DNA of 5,260 nt, from positions 1 to 5,260 of the forward strand of contig CAYQQO010000039.1 of assembly GCA_964420115.1 (NCBI GenBank), given 5' to 3'. Made by a program: the position numbers and the translations under genes. Source of the DNA: CAYQQO01 sp964420115. GTDB lineage: Bacteria > Patescibacteriota > Minisyncoccia > Portnoybacterales > UBA2143. The notes beneath the pieces are model-generated. The model did no database searches, was not told the DNA's origin, and worked only from the letters and a program-made list of their open reading frames with translations. The number at the start of each line of letters is the position of its first letter. Within the stretch, counting starts at the first letter, position 1. Shown here in pieces: positions 4,182-5,260 of the stretch.

Positions 4182-4640
4182 ATGAATAGGAAAACATCTT
4201 TAGGGATGGGGGGTTTAGCTCTTGCTCTGATGCTGACAGTCGGTGTTTCAGTTGTTATGGCGGCAGACAATTCATCCAGCGCTGATTCTTTTGTCAGCCA
4301 TTGCGGGCAATCAATCCAAAAAGGTTACGGGATGATGTCTGATACAATTGCTAATCTTTTGGGTATGAGTCAGGAAGAAATTCAAACCGAAAGGGGAGGC
4401 GGTAAAAGTATTTCCGAAATTGCTCAAGAAAAAGATATCGCCGAACAGGAGTTGATTGGCGGCATGTTGGAAGCGAAAACGCAGAATTTTCAAGAAGCCG
4501 TAGAAAGCGGCTATTTGACGCAAGAGCAGGCAGACGAAAGAATGGAATGGATGAAAGAAAAAATTGAAAGAAAGGTTGAAAATGGTGGCGGACGCTTTGG
4601 CCGCGGAAGCCACGAAGGTTGTGGTGGGTGCCATAGGTAG
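4182..4640 (+). CDS. Secreted DUF2680-like protein ending in CGGCH
   Basis: This is a 152-residue protein. Residues 1-27 are a signal peptide: MNRK, a hydrophobic core (GLALALMLTVGVSVV) and a V-M-A cleavage site before AD. The frame opens upstream at 4095, but the ATG at 4182 is chosen because it sits right before the signal peptide; no Shine-Dalgarno is seen. Residues 54-133 are helical and follow the pattern I-A-x-L-L-G-M-S-x-E-E-I ... S-I-S-E-I-A-x-E-K-x-I ... E-S-G-x-L-T-x-E-Q-A-D-x-R, typical of DUF2680-like envelope proteins of unknown function. A Gly/Arg-rich tail ends in E-G-C147-G-G-C150-H151-R, which fits CXXCH, the c-type haem-attachment motif. Cys41 is a third cysteine in the mature part. 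The tail could bind haem, or a metal or metalloid. It lies between the ars cluster and a response regulator, possibly as a target or sensor accessory of the latter. Confidence 0.75.
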   Translation: MNRKTSLGMGGLALALMLTVGVSVVMAADNSSSADSFVSHCGQSIQKGYGMMSDTIANLLGMSQEEIQTERGGGKSISEIAQEKDIAEQELIGGMLEAKTQNFQEAVESGYLTQEQADERMEWMKEKIERKVENGGGRFGRGSHEGCGGCHR

Positions 4641-4650
4641 CGAGGCACGA

Positions 4651-4684
4651 TCAAGGGAGGCAAAATTCGTTTTGCCTCCCTTGA
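4651..4684. terminator. Perfect 15-bp hairpin with TTCG loop
   Basis: TCAAGGGAGGCAAAA (4651-4665) and TTTTGCCTCCCTTGA (4670-4684) pair perfectly around TTCG. It starts ten bases after the 4182-4640 stop and is the most stable hairpin in the window. No T-run follows it on the + strand, so it may be a non-canonical terminator, an mRNA 3'-end stabiliser, or a control element for the response regulator, whose weak GAGG (4683-4686) overlaps its right end. Confidence 0.65.
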
Positions 4685-4701
4685 GGTAAGCATATAAATT
4701 T

Positions 4702-5260
4702 ATGCGTGAAAAAATTTTAATAATTGAAGATGATGGAAAAATAGCCGATTTGGTTAAGCTTTATTTGAAAAAAGAGGGATTTAAGGTGGTGCTGACGGAT
4801 AATGGTGAACAAGGACTGGAAAAAATTACCAAAGAAAATCCGGATTTGATTGTTCTTGACTTAATGCTGCCAGAAGTTGACGGACTAACAGTAGCTAAAT
4901 TAATCCGCGCAAAAAGTAATATGCCGATTATTATGCTTACTGCCAAAGATGAAGAAACGGATAAAATTGTTGGGCTTGAAATTGGCGCCGACGATTATGT
5001 GGCCAAGCCCTTTAGTCCTAAAGAACTGGTTGCCAGAGTTAAGGCGGTGTTAAGGCGAACTTATGAAACTGAAAAAGAAAAACCGATAATCAAAGTCAAA
5101 GATTTGGAAATCAACCAAGATAAGTTTGAAGTGGAAAAGAGTGGTAAAAATATTGAATTAACGCGCCGGGAATTTAAGCTGCTGCTTGCGTTGGCGCAAA
5201 GTCCGGGTAAAGTTTTTTCCCGTTCGGAGCTGATGCGCTCAATCTATTCGCATGACGATG
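4702..5260 (+). CDS. OmpR/PhoB-family response regulator (3' end outside window)
   Basis: The frame is open from the ATG at 4702 to the window edge (186 full codons of an expected 220-230). The receiver domain spans residues 3-118, with the acidic pair Asp10-Asp11, the phosphoacceptor Asp53 in L-I-V-L-D-L-M-L-P, Thr80 in M-L-T-A-K, and Lys102 in V-A-K-P-F. All catalytic positions are present. After a short linker (119-128), the OmpR-type winged-helix domain begins: E-L-T-R-R-E-F-K-L-L (153-162), then S-P-G-K-V-F-S-R-S-E-L (168-178). It should be a cytosolic transcription factor activated by a histidine kinase, probably encoded just downstream. GAGG lies 15 bases upstream, too far for a good ribosome site. 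Linkage to the DUF2680-like gene before it suggests an envelope-stress or metal response, but that is inference. Confidence 0.93.
   Translation, partial: MREKILIIEDDGKIADLVKLYLKKEGFKVVLTDNGEQGLEKITKENPDLIVLDLMLPEVDGLTVAKLIRAKSNMPIIMLTAKDEETDKIVGLEIGADDYVAKPFSPKELVARVKAVLRRTYETEKEKPIIKVKDLEINQDKFEVEKSGKNIELTRREFKLLLALAQSPGKVFSRSELMRSIYSHDD

Noticed and set aside
4311..4693. Antisense open frames opposite the DUF2680-like gene
   Set aside because: They are compositional shadows of a gene with a signal peptide and family pattern; no supporting motifs are present.
1..5260. CRISPR array or complete insertion sequence
   Set aside because: No regularly spaced repeats and no transposase gene are present on either strand.

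Overview
The window is a low-GC stretch (visibly AT-rich, roughly 40% GC) of a bacterial chromosome with compact, mostly co-directional genes, all on the + strand. TGA is used as an ordinary stop (two genes end with it). Shine-Dalgarno sequences are weak or absent before almost every gene, and one A-rich intergenic repeat resembles repeats common in candidate-phylum (Patescibacteria/CPR-type) genomes. An uncultured CPR-like or related anaerobic bacterium is therefore my best guess. This is inference, since no rRNA or other phylogenetic marker is present.

Layout. Bases 1-80 are the C-terminal end of a MacB/FtsX-type ABC transporter permease. An A-rich repeat (81-136) follows, then a membrane-anchored, Q/N/E-rich protein of unknown function (137-727). 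The 203-bp gap 728-930 is not plain spacer. It holds several perfect palindromes, a foldable segment (799-875) that could be a small RNA, a terminator-like hairpin (885-909), and a near-consensus sigma-70 promoter (TTGACT-17-TATAAT) with an 18-bp dyad immediately downstream.

The core (952-4016) is a five-gene ars-type cluster. It encodes an ArsR/SmtB repressor with the CVCD metal-binding motif, a 77-residue CPNC redoxin, an ArsP_1 (DUF318) permease with a CSC motif, a membrane-anchored thioredoxin-fold protein of the ArsF type (CWSC), and a six-helix CcdA/DsbD-like protein of the ArsG type with one cysteine each in helices 1 and 4. The first two genes are separated from the last three by a hairpin and a second copy of the same 18-bp dyad. 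This indicates one regulon with two transcription units, both probably controlled by the ArsR. The cysteine pairs lie where electrons could pass from the cytosolic redoxin through ArsG to the external ArsF. The cluster could therefore be a thiol-redox-coupled metalloid or organoarsenical efflux system; its true substrate cannot be read from sequence.

Downstream, 4017-4181 holds two large imperfect inverted repeats, the second with a DnaA-box-like 9-mer in its loop. Then comes a secreted DUF2680-like protein (4182-4640) that ends in a CGGCH motif, a 15-bp perfect hairpin (4651-4684), and the start of an OmpR/PhoB-family response regulator (4702 to the window edge) that is cut by the window end.
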